64,000 nt of DNA from JAZDOK01 sp043798715 (GTDB taxonomy: Bacteria; Vulcanimicrobiota; JAZDOK01). The DNA lies in contig JAZDOK010000034.1 of the NCBI GenBank assembly GCA_043798715.1, positions 1 through 64,000 of the forward strand, given 5' to 3'. Under the pieces are notes generated by a model. The model did no database searches. It was not told where the DNA came from and saw only the letters and a program-made list of their open reading frames with translations. This document shows, one piece after another, positions 1-8,453 of this stretch (position 1 is the stretch's first letter; the number at the start of each line of letters is the position of its first letter). Position numbers and translations under genes: made by a program.

Positions 1-141
1 GCGACTTCCATCATCTGCTCGGCTCTGGCCCTGCTCCTCTGCATATTCCAGGGATTTGGCAAGGTGTTCTTCCTGGCCTCTTTGCTGTACCTGGCCGCCC
101 TGGCCTTCATGGCAGGAGAACGGGTACGGCAGGGGAAATAA
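1..141 (+). CDS. C-terminal end of a fused MFS/spermidine-synthase-like membrane protein (copy 1, truncated by window edge)
   Basis: The first 46 codons read in frame to a TAA at 139-141 and encode a hydrophobic C-terminus with two short membrane segments, ending GERVRQGK. The same C-terminus recurs, preceded by more of the protein, at 2459-2854. There the upstream residues GFLMGFPFPLG and ALIPWAWGVNG are the signature of the membrane domain of large fused MFS/spermidine-synthase-like proteins. The identification therefore rests on the second copy and on family knowledge. Nothing about catalysis can be said from this fragment. A third, very short copy of the end lies just before recQ at 5212-5263. 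This copy is probably the intact parent gene, but its 5' part is outside the window. Confidence 0.6.
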   Translation, partial: ATSIICSALALLLCIFQGFGKVFFLASLLYLAALAFMAGERVRQGK

Positions 142-520
142 GCGAAAGAGGATTGATTTTACTGTCCATCGCGGGGAAGAAGTGGTTAAGGAGGCGGCCG
201 CAGGAAGGAGTGTTGTAATGAAACTATCGATTACGATCGATAGATCAGAATCATTCATGTCAGATGATGCTGTAAAAAGTCGGTAAAACCGAAAGGTTTT
301 GAGCCCCCCTTGCCTCTGCCGCAAGGCAGGGGTGATGTGCCTTTCTTTAAAGCGAAGGTCGAAGCCGCCGTTGCCGGAGCCTGGAGCGAGCCCCGCCGCC
401 GGCGGGGCGAATCCGGGGCGTCCCCTGGAGGGGGCAGATGGGAAAAATCCACCTTTTATTTATGGCAGTTTCTTTCACTTGAGATAAAGACACCTTTGAG
501 GCAACTGAAAAAGGCACGGC
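142..520. other. Non-coding stretch upstream of the group II intron
   Basis: No convincing gene is seen here. The stretch holds several small inverted repeats: AAAACC-GAAA-GGTTTT near 285-300, CCTTGC...GCAAGG near 308-328, and the GC-rich palindrome at 390-408. It forms the 5' exon side of the intron that follows. Short reading frames on both strands have no ribosome binding site and no family resemblance. Confidence 0.5.
390..408. repeat. GC-rich palindrome GCCCCGCC...GGCGGGGC
   Basis: Perfect 8-bp arms (390-397 and 401-408) around a short centre. A near-identical palindrome, GCCCCGCC with arms at 3110-3117 and 3121-3128, lies inside the coding sequence of the glycoside hydrolase gene. The shared flank (AGC before, G after) suggests a small dispersed REP-like element rather than chance, but two copies are too few to be sure. 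Confidence 0.45.
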
Positions 521-1282
521 GTGGGCTCGGCAGAGGGGTTAGGGGTGAATGCCGAGCGTGCAGCCGACAAAACAACTGGTCTAGCAGGTGGAAGTCCTGC
601 CCTGACAGTTGCCCATTCGGTCAGGTAGTTATATCCGACTTACGGGGCGGTAACAAACCGTGAGAAAGCTCGGAAGTAAAAGCCTTCTTAAGGAAGGCGA
701 GCAATCTGGAGGGCCTTAGCATAAAGTGAAGACTGCAATCCCGAAAATCACGTCATTGCAAATAGCCAATCCGTGCTCGGTAGGAGATGGCCGTGGCTAC
801 AAAGGAAGAAATGGGTAGATGCACTTTGTAGGTTGCCGGGGTAGGGGTCAAGGCAATTCAGAAAAGAGCAGTTGTCAAAGTCGGGAAGATCCTATATCCT
901 GGAGAGCTTCTGATATAAGCTGTTGGAGGTGAAATTCAGAAGTGGGTATAGGATTGGCGGATGGGCTCGTAGTAGCGGTGAAGTTTCTGTAATGGAAATG
1001 GAGCGAAGGAGCCCTGGACGGCAAATTCTACGTGGGGAGACATTCTTCAGACACAGAGCTGGAGGCAAAGATGTAAACGAAACCATGTAGATATGCTCAA
1101 TGTAAACTGCTATGCAGGAAGACATTGAGAGGAGTTGCCGTTTGAAGCCGTATTGGGGAAATCCCACCGTACGGAATTTTAGAGGGGGCGCTGGAAACGG
1201 GACAACAGTTATGGACTGTAGTAGGCGCGTGCGCCGAGGCGCTCGAAAACTGCTCTGTTACCGCGCCAGTGCCCTACTCGAC
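521..1282 (+). mobile_element. Group II intron without an encoded reverse transcriptase (possibly degenerate)
   Basis: The stretch has group II intron architecture. It begins GTGGG (consensus GUGYG) and has no long reading frame. It contains a domain V-like hairpin at about 1145-1176 with the AGC triad (1146-1148), a CCGTA/TACGG stem and a TGGG/CCCA distal stem. It ends in a domain VI-like stem (1186-1194 pairing with 1266-1274) followed by TACTCGAC, with a candidate bulged branch-point A at 1276, seven bases from the 3' end. The last two bases AC fit the 3' consensus AY. The canonical intron-encoded protein (RT/maturase, about 1.2-1.8 kb) is absent. Domain V departs from consensus: the triad faces AA instead of UU and the bulge is three bases, so it may be inactive. 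The 5' boundary is less certain than the 3' one. Splicing would need a maturase in trans. Confidence 0.7.
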
Positions 1283-1339
1283 CAGAGCGACGAGCGGAGC
1301 GAGGTTAGTAAGCGAAATTAAGGCAAATGTCCTATAATA

Positions 1340-1369
1340 TTGACATATGTCCTGTTTCTGTGATATAAT
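1340..1369 (+). promoter_or_regulatory. Sigma-70-type promoter of the RES/Xre locus
   Basis: TTGACA at 1340-1345 and TATAAT at 1364-1369 with an 18-bp spacer. A GAGGTGG ribosome binding site follows at 1376-1382 before ATG 1389. A closely similar promoter (shared TGACATATGT and TTCTGTGATATAAT) occurs at 63541-63569. Confidence 0.75.
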
Positions 1370-1388
1370 TTTATCGAGGTGGACCATT

Positions 1389-1768
1389 ATGCTTCAAGCA
1401 AGAGCAATAAATGTAGATCTAGAAAATATTGCAGATTCCCCTTTTAGTGACCAAGTATTTTTTCTTAGACACCTTTTTGGATTTACCCAAGAAGAGTTTG
1501 GGAAATATTGGGCGGTTTAAGCGCCAAGACAATCTGGCGCTGGGAGCGAGGCTGCATGGAATCAAATCCCCATGCTCGTAATGCGCAGGCAATTGATACG
1601 CTGCGAACTATAGCAGAAGCACTTGGTGATTTATTTGAGCCGGATGTGATCAAAGTGTGGGTAGACAGACCCAATCCTGCTCTGGGTGGGGAGCGTCCAA
1701 GAGACTTCACTAAAAAACCTGGCGGAATTTTTATAATGTCTCAACTTTTAGGAACCCTTGGTAGATAA
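1389..1768 (+). pseudogene. Xre/MbcA/ParS-type antitoxin, split by a one-base frameshift
   Basis: ATG 1389 with a good ribosome binding site opens a frame that reads to FTQEEFGK, the first half of an Xre helix-turn-helix, and then hits TAA at 1518-1520. The natural continuation (LGGLSAKTIWRWE, then a DUF2384-like C-terminus with NPALGGERPRDF) lies in the next frame from about 1508 to 1768. Adding one T near 1506 would restore FGKLLGGLSAKTIWRWE and give an antitoxin of about 126 residues. The family binds its own promoter through the HTH and blocks the RES toxin active site through its C-terminal domain. The stop codon overlaps the toxin start by one base (TAATG). The shift may be a real mutation, a sequencing error or programmed. 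The downstream half could be translated alone from TTG 1508 but would lack half of the HTH. Confidence 0.75.
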
Positions 1769-2325
1769 TGGCTGTAAAAACTCATATACTGTCCGAGTTA
1801 CCAACAGAACCTGTCAACGGCAAATTTTACAGACTCATCCGTAAACGATACGCCGACAAACCTCTTTCAATGTTTGGTTCCCTTAAAGAAGGCGGGCGCT
1901 ACAACGTTGCGGGGGCTTTCAGTGCGCTGTACCTGGGATTTGATCAGGAAACGTGTCGGGCAGAAGTAAGCCAAGGCATTGCATCCGGACTGCCTTTTAA
2001 ACCAGGCGCGTTTGTCCTCTGGAATTACAACGCGCTCCTGAACTCAGTAATAAGGCTGGATGACCAGAATATTTGCAAGCGAATAGGCGTCACACTCGAA
2101 GAGATCACTGTTACGGGCGATCACCAATGGGCGGGCCTTATTGGTGAACCTTTATACAAAAGAGGAGTTGAGGGACTCGTTGCTCCCTCCGCGCAGCGGA
2201 AAGGCGGAAAATGTCTAGACATCTATCTTGACAACGTAAAGCCGCCGGCATACGTCAAACCAATTAAAAAACTCGGGACCTGGCCTCCCCCTTCTTCCGC
2301 GGCGTTACCGCCCAATAATTATTAG
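1768..2325 (+). CDS. RES-domain toxin (NAD+-degrading family)
   Basis: 185 residues with the RES-domain landmarks: Arg in YRLIRK (about residue 22), Arg in EGGRYN (about 44), Glu in ETCRAEV (about 66) and Ser in VAPSAQRKGG near the C-terminal third. Family members (MbcT, Res, ParT) deplete NAD+ or ADP-ribosylate targets, and are held inactive by a cognate Xre-DUF2384 antitoxin. Here the antitoxin gene directly upstream overlaps by one base but carries a frameshift, so either the toxin is attenuated, the antitoxin is supplied in trans, or the frameshift is not real. The toxin itself shows no obvious defect. The pair lies between copies 1 and 2 of a duplicated gene end, consistent with acquisition as cargo. 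Confidence 0.85.
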   Translation: MAVKTHILSELPTEPVNGKFYRLIRKRYADKPLSMFGSLKEGGRYNVAGAFSALYLGFDQETCRAEVSQGIASGLPFKPGAFVLWNYNALLNSVIRLDDQNICKRIGVTLEEITVTGDHQWAGLIGEPLYKRGVEGLVAPSAQRKGGKCLDIYLDNVKPPAYVKPIKKLGTWPPPSSAALPPNNY

Positions 2326-2458
2326 ACGGAAAGGTGCCAAACCTGTTCCAACGGGAGAAATTAAAACATCTTGCCCAGTTCTCCTTCCGCTTTGAACGCG
2401 AAGAAAAATTTCCCGGTGGTTACCTGCTCTCCCGCCCTGTCTCTTTTATCCTCTTAGG

Positions 2459-2854
2459 GTGGTGGGTGGGCAAGCGAGCGAGAAGGCGGAGGCAAAAATT
2501 TCCATGTTTTGCGCGCTGCTCTTCCTGTACAGCCGTTTCCTGGGGGCCTCCCTGCATTTATTTCTCTCAGAGCCCCTCTGGATCAGGTGTTTCATAGCCG
2601 CCCTGGTGACGGCGCTTCCCGGCTTTCTGATGGGCTTCCCCTTCCCGCTGGGCGTGGCGCTTCTCTCGGAGAAACGGGCCGCTCTTATCCCGTGGGCCTG
2701 GGGGGTCAACGGGGCGACTTCCATCATCTGCTCGGCCCTGGCCCTGCTCCTCTGCATCTTTCTGGGTTTTGGCAGGGTGCTCTTTCTGGCCTCCTTGCTG
2801 TATCTGGCCGCGCTGGCGTTCATGGCAGGAGAACGGGTCCGGCAGGGGAAATAA
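2459..2854 (+). pseudogene. Truncated second copy of the fused MFS/spermidine-synthase-like C-terminus
   Basis: About 115 codons of a membrane protein C-terminus with four hydrophobic segments and the motif GFLMGFPFPLG followed by ALIPWAWGVNG, typical of the membrane half of fused MFS/spermidine-synthase-like proteins. The last 46 residues are nearly the same as those encoded at 1-141, with only a few conservative changes (Q/L, K/R, F/L). No methyltransferase-like spermidine synthase domain precedes it. The frame instead runs into RES-locus 3' flanking sequence, and no good start is visible. It is best read as a 3'-terminal gene fragment. The exact 5' limit of homology cannot be set without the full parent gene. 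Nothing else is recognisable between 2326 and 2458. Confidence 0.65.
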
Positions 2855-2892
2855 GGGGAGGCGCTGCACCGCACCTGGTCAAAAAATGTTTT

Positions 2893-2901
2893 TGTTATAA
2901 T
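2893..2901 (+). promoter_or_regulatory. Extended -10 promoter of the glycoside hydrolase gene
   Basis: TGTTATAAT: a TG dinucleotide one base before a perfect TATAAT at 2896-2901, the extended -10 arrangement that tolerates a poor -35. The gene starts 25 bp downstream. Confidence 0.5.
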
Positions 2902-2925
2902 GAACCGGAAAGGATATAACTGCTG

Positions 2926-5205
2926 ATGGTGAAATTTTATTGCCTGTTGCTGCCGGCCCTGTTTATTTGGGCCGTATGCCCCAAAGTCAATAATATTTAC
3001 GAATCCCCGAAATTTACTGTGACCGCGAACAGCGTCACACAGGGCGCGTTCAAAGCCGTTGCCGCTTCCGCTACGGCAATGCACTCCAATTATATCAGCT
3101 CATACAAAAGCCCCGCCGATGGCGGGGCGCACCGGCAGGCGGAGGAAAACCGGACACGGCAAACCTGGACTTTGACGCGGGATATTTCAGGTTATCCTCG
3201 CTACGAATCCGATCAGGTGCTATGCGACGCGCTCTACAATTTATCGCTTGAGGAATTATTGCAGGATGTGCGAAGTGACGGCGCGTTGATGGCCGGCGCC
3301 AAATGGCCGGGCGTCTGGACGCGCGACATCGGTTACAGCATTTTGCTTTCTCTGGCGATTATTGAACCGGATGCCGCCCGTAAAAGCCTTCTTGCAAAGG
3401 TAAAAAACGATCGCATTGTTCAGGATACGGGAACCGGCGGTTCCTGGCCGGTTTCGACCGATCGGATGGTCTGGGCGCTGGCCGCATATGAAATTTACGC
3501 CGTGTCCGGCGATGCCGACTGGCTGAAAACTGCGTTCGATATTATTCGCAATTCGGCGGAAGATGATTTAGAGACGGCTTTCAACCCGGAGACCGGCTTG
3601 ATGTACGGCGAATCGTCCTTTTTGGATTGGCGCGAACAGACCTATCCTCGCTGGATGGATCCCAAGGATATTTTCCGGTCGCAGAATCTCGGCACGAATG
3701 CCGTCCATTTTCAAACCTATGTGATATTGGCACAAATGGCTGAGGAATTGAAGCAGCCGGAGCCGGCAAAGAAATATTCAGCCGCAGCCGCTGATCTTAA
3801 AAAGGCAATCAATGCCAATTTATGGATCGAAAAGAGCGGGACTTACGGCCAGTACCTTTATGGACGGGCTTTTCAGTCGTTATCTCCGCGATCCGAGACT
3901 CTCGGTGCGGCCTTGACCGTGCTTTTCGATATCGCTTCCGATGCCCGACAGGCCAGAATAGTCGCCAGCCTGCCGACGACAAAATTCGGTGCGACCTGTA
4001 TCTTTCCCCAGATTCCCGATGTTCCGCCATATCATAATTACGGAATCTGGCCCTTCGTAGAGGCTTTCCGGGCCTGGTCCGGAGCCAAGACCGGCAATAC
4101 CGCCAGTGTCGAACACAGTCTCGCAGCCATCTATCGCCCGGCGGCACTTTTCCTGACCAATAAGGAAAATATGGTGGCCAAATCCGGCGATTTCATGGGA
4201 ACCGAAATCAATTCCGACCGGCAATTGTGGAGTGTCGCCGGCAATTTAGCCACCGTCTACCGGGTTTTCTTCGGGATGCAATTCAAACCTGATAAACTCG
4301 TCATGAAACCATTCATTCCGCAGTCATACGGCGGTAAACGCTCTTTGAAAAATTTCCGATATCGGCAGAGCATTCTGGATATTTCGACCGAGGGATTCGG
4401 CGATAAAATAGAATCGGTAACAATGGATGGCCAGGCTGTCCAGACGGCTTCCGTAAAAAGCGATCTTTCAGGACGCCATAAGATATTTATCCGGATGAAC
4501 AACCGAATTTCTAAACCGGGACTTATCAATCTGGTTAAAGTGAAAACAGCGCCGGACACACCGGTTTTGACAATGACCGATTCGCTTATGACATGGAATT
4601 ATGTCCCGGACGCAAATCGTTATATTGTTTATAAAAATGGGAAAGTGTTGGTTAATACCATCGGAACTGCTTATAAAATTCCTCGTTCTGATCGATACGC
4701 CGAATATCAAGTAATGGCTGTCGCCAAAGACGGCACGGCATCGTTCCTCAGTCAACCGCTTTGTGTTGTTGATAAACGGGACACGATAATTATAGAAGCC
4801 GAAGGCCCGGACATTTCCAATAAAATCCCCGGCTTTTACGGGTCCGGCTATATTCCGCTGACCAGACAGGTCAACACGGCCGTCCCTTTTCGGGTATATC
4901 TGCCGAAAGGCGGACGGTTCGCGGTCGATTTCCGCTATAGTAACGGCAACGGGCCGATTGGCACCGATAATAAATGCGCGATCCGTTCGCTTTTGCTGGA
5001 CGAAAAAAAGATCGGCGCGGTGGTCCTGCCCCAGCGTGGCGAAAAGAAATGGTCGGATTGGGGCTATTCAAACGCCATTTTAGTGGACATTCCGGCCGGC
5101 GATCATACTTTTACTTTGAAATTCACGCCGTCCGACGAAAATATGAACGGCGAGATCAATACAGCCTTGCTGGACCGGATGCGGCTGATCAGGGTCAATC
5201 CCTGA
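2926..5205 (+). CDS. Secreted glycoside hydrolase of the six-hairpin (GH63/MGH1-like) type with C-terminal FnIII- and CBM-like domains
   Basis: 759 residues. An N-terminal signal peptide (about residues 1-18) is followed by a catalytic-like region (about 90-490) with alpha/alpha-barrel landmarks such as WPGVWTRDIGYS, GSWPVSTDRMVWALAAYE, YGESSFLDWREQ and YHNYGIWPFVEAFRAW. These are found in mannosylglycerate-hydrolase, GH63 and debranching-type enzymes. Next come a fibronectin-III-like stretch (about 540-620) and a carbohydrate-binding-like beta domain (about 625-759, beginning IIIEAEGPDI). An enzyme acting on an extracellular oligosaccharide is likely; the substrate is unknown. The gene has its own promoter, looks lower in GC than its neighbours, and sits between two duplicated fragments of another gene, so it is probably acquired. 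A GC-rich palindrome (3110-3128) lies in the coding sequence at about residues 62-68 without breaking the frame. Confidence 0.65.
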   Translation: MVKFYCLLLPALFIWAVCPKVNNIYESPKFTVTANSVTQGAFKAVAASATAMHSNYISSYKSPADGGAHRQAEENRTRQTWTLTRDISGYPRYESDQVLCDALYNLSLEELLQDVRSDGALMAGAKWPGVWTRDIGYSILLSLAIIEPDAARKSLLAKVKNDRIVQDTGTGGSWPVSTDRMVWALAAYEIYAVSGDADWLKTAFDIIRNSAEDDLETAFNPETGLMYGESSFLDWREQTYPRWMDPKDIFRSQNLGTNAVHFQTYVILAQMAEELKQPEPAKKYSAAAADLKKAINANLWIEKSGTYGQYLYGRAFQSLSPRSETLGAALTVLFDIASDARQARIVASLPTTKFGATCIFPQIPDVPPYHNYGIWPFVEAFRAWSGAKTGNTASVEHSLAAIYRPAALFLTNKENMVAKSGDFMGTEINSDRQLWSVAGNLATVYRVFFGMQFKPDKLVMKPFIPQSYGGKRSLKNFRYRQSILDISTEGFGDKIESVTMDGQAVQTASVKSDLSGRHKIFIRMNNRISKPGLINLVKVKTAPDTPVLTMTDSLMTWNYVPDANRYIVYKNGKVLVNTIGTAYKIPRSDRYAEYQVMAVAKDGTASFLSQPLCVVDKRDTIIIEAEGPDISNKIPGFYGSGYIPLTRQVNTAVPFRVYLPKGGRFAVDFRYSNGNGPIGTDNKCAIRSLLLDEKKIGAVVLPQRGEKKWSDWGYSNAILVDIPAGDHTFTLKFTPSDENMNGEINTALLDRMRLIRVNP
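3110..3128. repeat. Second copy of the GC-rich palindrome, inside the glycoside hydrolase gene
   Basis: GCCCCGCC and GGCGGGGC arms, matching the palindrome at 390-408. It adds residues of the sequence SPADGGAHR, in a poorly conserved linker between signal peptide and catalytic domain, which may explain why an insertion would be tolerated. Confidence 0.4.
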
Positions 5206-5211
5206 CCCCAT

Positions 5212-5263
5212 CCTGGCCGCGCCGGCGTTCATGGCAGGAGAACGGGTCTATCCGCTGAAATAA
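5212..5263 (+). repeat. Third, minimal copy of the MFS/spermidine-synthase-like gene end
   Basis: About 50 bp matching the end of copy 2: CTGGCCGCG, then GGCGTTCATGGCAGGAGAAC, then GAAATAAGCG. It encodes APAFMAGERV and ends in an in-frame TAA (5261-5263). It begins 7 bp after the glycoside hydrolase stop and ends 19 bp before recQ. It cannot be a gene by itself. Confidence 0.75.
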
Positions 5264-5282
5264 GCGGCGGGAAGGTATTTTT

Positions 5283-7127
5283 ATGATTGAAGGCGCGCGT
5301 GCGTTTGAGGTTTTAAGGAAACATTGGGGGTATGAGGCTTTTTTGCCCTTACAGGCAGAGACCGTGGATTCTATTCTCTGCGGCAGGGATTCGTTAACGG
5401 TTCTTCCCACCGGTGGAGGAAAATCTCTTTGTTTTCAGCTTCCCGCAATTTTGAAAGACGGGCTCGCCGTCGTTATTTCTCCGCTTATTTCACTCATGAA
5501 GGACCAGGTTGATGGGCTTAAGGACATGGATATCGAGGCGGAACAGCTTAATTCCGCGCTGACATCCGCCGGGCAGAGACAGGTCATAGGACGTGTTAAA
5601 TCGGGAAAGATGAAACTGCTTTACGTTTCGCCGGAACGGCTTTGCATGGACTCAACCATTGAGCTCCTCCTCGCGGTGCCTGTTTCATTTTTCGTGATAG
5701 ACGAAGCTCACTGCATCAGCCATTGGGGCCATGATTTCAGGGAGGAATACAGGAAGCTCGGGTTTATAAAAGAAAAGTTCCCGGAGGCAAGCGTGCACGC
5801 CTTCACGGCCACGGCGACAAAAGAAGTCCAGAAAGATATTTCCGCACAGCTTAACCTGAAAGACCCCGATACCCATATAGGCCGTATAGACAGGCCGAAT
5901 CTTGTCTATCGCGCCGCGCCGCGGGGCCAGATTATAAAACAGATAACTGAAACAATAAAAAGGCATCAGGGAGAAGGAACCATCATTTACTGTCTGAGAA
6001 GGGCCGATGTGGACGACATCTCGGCGAAGCTTAACGCGATGGGCATAAGGAATGTGCCGTATCACGCGGGGATGTCGGAGGGAGAGCGGAGCCGCAATCA
6101 GGAGCTTTTCATGGACGAAGAGGTGGACGTCGTCGTGGCGACCATAGCGTTCGGCATGGGGATAGACCGTTCGAACATCAGGTGTGTCATCCACGCGGCC
6201 ATGCCGAAAAGCATCGAGCATTATCAGCAGGAAACCGGCCGTGCAGGCCGCGACGGTCTTCCGGCGTTTTGTTATCTTTTTTACGGAGGGAGCGAGTACA
6301 GGATCTGGAGTAATTTCGCCAGAGAAACAAGCGAGGGAGAAATCCTTCTGAAAAAGCTCGGAGAAATGTACGGTTTTTGTTCCCGCCCGCAGTGCCGGCA
6401 TATGATGCTCGCGGGATATTTCGGCGATAAATACGAAAAGGCGTCGTGTGATGCCTGCGATTACTGCCTCAAAGAATTGGAGATGGTGGAAGACCCCCTC
6501 ATCGTGTCTCAGAAGGCGCTTTCATGCGTGGCGCGTCTCTCACAGAATCACCGTTTCGGGTTCGGGGCCGCGCATGTTACGGCGATTCTCGCCGGGGAGC
6601 CGACGGAAAAAATAACGGGAATGAAACATGACGAGTTGTCTACTTTCGGGATAATGAAGGGAAACTCTCAGGCGTTCATACGGTACATGATAGAGCAACT
6701 GGTGGGACAGTGTTTTCTCAAGAGAGACGGGGAATATCAGACGCTTTTTGTGACAGAGAGTGGGGCGCGGGTTTTGCGGGGGGAAATAACGCCGCGCCTG
6801 GCGAAACCGCTGGTCACGGAAAAGAAAAGAGAAGTAAAGCTCAAAGCCGAAAAACGCCGGGCGGAAGAATGGGCCGGTGTAGACGAAGTACTTTTCAAAC
6901 TGTTGCGGGAGAAAAGGTCGGAGCTGGCCCGTGCGAAAGGCGTCCCGGCGTACGTAATATTCCACGATAATACCATAAGAGAGCTTGCCGCGAAAAGGCC
7001 GCGGACGAAAGCTGATTTTTCGTGCGTTTATGGAGTGGGCGAAAGCAAACTTAAGCATTACTCCGATGTTTTTATTGAAGTTATCGAGGATTATTTGGGG
7101 GAACAGACGGCGGAAACACTTTTTTAA
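5283..7127 (+). CDS. recQ: ATP-dependent DNA helicase RecQ
   Basis: 614 residues with the full RecQ architecture. Helicase lobe 1 has the Walker A (LPTGGGKS, near residue 45), DEAH box (IDEAHCISHWGHDFR) and TATAT motif. Lobe 2 has ATIAFGMGIDRSNIR and the QETGRAGRDG motif VI. The RecQ-C-terminal zinc region has four cysteines (RPQCRHM...CDACDYC), followed by a winged helix and an HRDC-like tail. RecQ unwinds recombination and stalled-fork intermediates 3' to 5' in the cytoplasm. ATG 5283 follows a GGGAAGG ribosome binding site. The gene lies directly downstream of the third fragment of the duplicated gene end; pgi follows after 33 bp. Confidence 0.95.
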   Translation: MIEGARAFEVLRKHWGYEAFLPLQAETVDSILCGRDSLTVLPTGGGKSLCFQLPAILKDGLAVVISPLISLMKDQVDGLKDMDIEAEQLNSALTSAGQRQVIGRVKSGKMKLLYVSPERLCMDSTIELLLAVPVSFFVIDEAHCISHWGHDFREEYRKLGFIKEKFPEASVHAFTATATKEVQKDISAQLNLKDPDTHIGRIDRPNLVYRAAPRGQIIKQITETIKRHQGEGTIIYCLRRADVDDISAKLNAMGIRNVPYHAGMSEGERSRNQELFMDEEVDVVVATIAFGMGIDRSNIRCVIHAAMPKSIEHYQQETGRAGRDGLPAFCYLFYGGSEYRIWSNFARETSEGEILLKKLGEMYGFCSRPQCRHMMLAGYFGDKYEKASCDACDYCLKELEMVEDPLIVSQKALSCVARLSQNHRFGFGAAHVTAILAGEPTEKITGMKHDELSTFGIMKGNSQAFIRYMIEQLVGQCFLKRDGEYQTLFVTESGARVLRGEITPRLAKPLVTEKKREVKLKAEKRRAEEWAGVDEVLFKLLREKRSELARAKGVPAYVIFHDNTIRELAAKRPRTKADFSCVYGVGESKLKHYSDVFIEVIEDYLGEQTAETLF

Positions 7128-7160
7128 TGTGTGTGAAAATCTGCTGAAAGAAGGTGTCGA

Positions 7161-8447
7161 ATGGTTGATAAAATTACAGTTGATTGGGAGCGGGCCCGCG
7201 AGTTCGTCACAGGAGCCGACCTGGATGACTTGAGGAGTCGCCTCGAAGGGGCCGGGAAAAAACTGGTTGAAAAAACGGGTTCAGGCAAGGAGTTTCTCGG
7301 GTGGCTGGATCTGCCGGTAAAAGGAATCAGCGCTCTCGGGGCCATCGAGGAGGAGGCCGCCAGGATAAGAGCCGAAGCGGAGGCCCTCGTGGTCATCGGC
7401 ATCGGAGGATCATACCTGGGGGCGCGGGCGGTCATCGAAGCACTTTCAGAGCCGGGGCGTTCTCCGATCATCTATTATGCGGGCCACAACCTGAGCGCCG
7501 AGCACCTGGGCAAAATCCGGGAGCAGATTAAGAGTAAACGGGTTTTTCTCAATGTCATTTCCAAGTCCGGGACGACCACCGAGCCGGGCATCGCCTTTCG
7601 CATCCTCCGGGAGGAGATGGAAAAGACGTATGGGAAAGATCTGGCCTCCCGCCGGATCATCGCCACCACCGATGCCTCAAAGGGGGCGTTGAGGGTACTT
7701 GCGGAAAAAGAGGGATACCGGACCTTCGTCATTCCCGACGACGTAGGGGGAAGGTTTTCCGTCCTTACGCCGGTGGGACTCCTGCCCATAGCGGTGGCGG
7801 GAATCAGCATAAAATCGCTCCTGGAAGGCGCTGCCGCCCTGGCCCCGCTGTCGGACGTTCCCGATCTCATAAATGAACCGTCGGGCCTTTACGCCGCCTT
7901 GCGCTACGTTCTGTACTGTAAGGGGAAAGGCATGGAAATTATGGCCGTCTGGAACGACCGCCTCAAGTACGTGGCCGAGTGGTGGAAACAGCTCTTCGGC
8001 GAAAGCGAAGGGAAGGAGGGCCGGGGCATTTTTCCCGCCTCCGTCACCTTCCCCACCGACCTTCATTCGCTGGGACAATGGATTCAGGAGGGACCGAGAG
8101 ACTTCTTTGAAACCTTCCTCGTGATCCGGAAAAACGCCTTCAGGATGGAAATTCCGCGGGCCGATGACGATCTGGACGGACTTTCCTACCTGGCGGGAAA
8201 GGATATCGGGGAAGTCTGCATGAAAGCCTGCGAGGGAACCGCCATGGCTCACCAGAGCGGGCATGTCCCCTGCCTTTCGATAAATATGCCGGAACTTTCC
8301 GACTTCTACCTCGGCCAGCTCCTCTATCTCTTTGAGAGAGCCGTGGGCCTGGGAGGGTATCTGCTCGGGATCAATCCTTTCGATCAGCCGGGCGTCGAGG
8401 CCTATAAAAAGAACATGTTCCGTCTCCTGGGGAAGCCGGGAAGCTGA
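7161..8447 (+). CDS. pgi: Glucose-6-phosphate isomerase
   Basis: 428 residues, in the size range of the short bacterial class (about 450, Bacillus/Thermotoga type) rather than the 550-residue E. coli type. It interconverts glucose-6-phosphate and fructose-6-phosphate. Visible landmarks are VIGIGGSYLGARAVIEAL, SKSGTTTEPGIAFR (phosphate-binding SIS motif), GGRFSVLTPVGLLPIAVAG, and the C-terminal signature with the catalytic lysine in NPFDQPGVEAYKKNMF. The downstream pilT genes converge with only 6 bp between stop codons. Confidence 0.95.
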   Translation: MVDKITVDWERAREFVTGADLDDLRSRLEGAGKKLVEKTGSGKEFLGWLDLPVKGISALGAIEEEAARIRAEAEALVVIGIGGSYLGARAVIEALSEPGRSPIIYYAGHNLSAEHLGKIREQIKSKRVFLNVISKSGTTTEPGIAFRILREEMEKTYGKDLASRRIIATTDASKGALRVLAEKEGYRTFVIPDDVGGRFSVLTPVGLLPIAVAGISIKSLLEGAAALAPLSDVPDLINEPSGLYAALRYVLYCKGKGMEIMAVWNDRLKYVAEWWKQLFGESEGKEGRGIFPASVTFPTDLHSLGQWIQEGPRDFFETFLVIRKNAFRMEIPRADDDLDGLSYLAGKDIGEVCMKACEGTAMAHQSGHVPCLSINMPELSDFYLGQLLYLFERAVGLGGYLLGINPFDQPGVEAYKKNMFRLLGKPGS

Positions 8448-8453
8448 GAGGTT

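Noticed and set aside
2334..2597. 87-codon frame after the RES toxin
   Set aside because: Overlaps the truncated membrane-protein copy in another frame and has no start signal or family resemblance.
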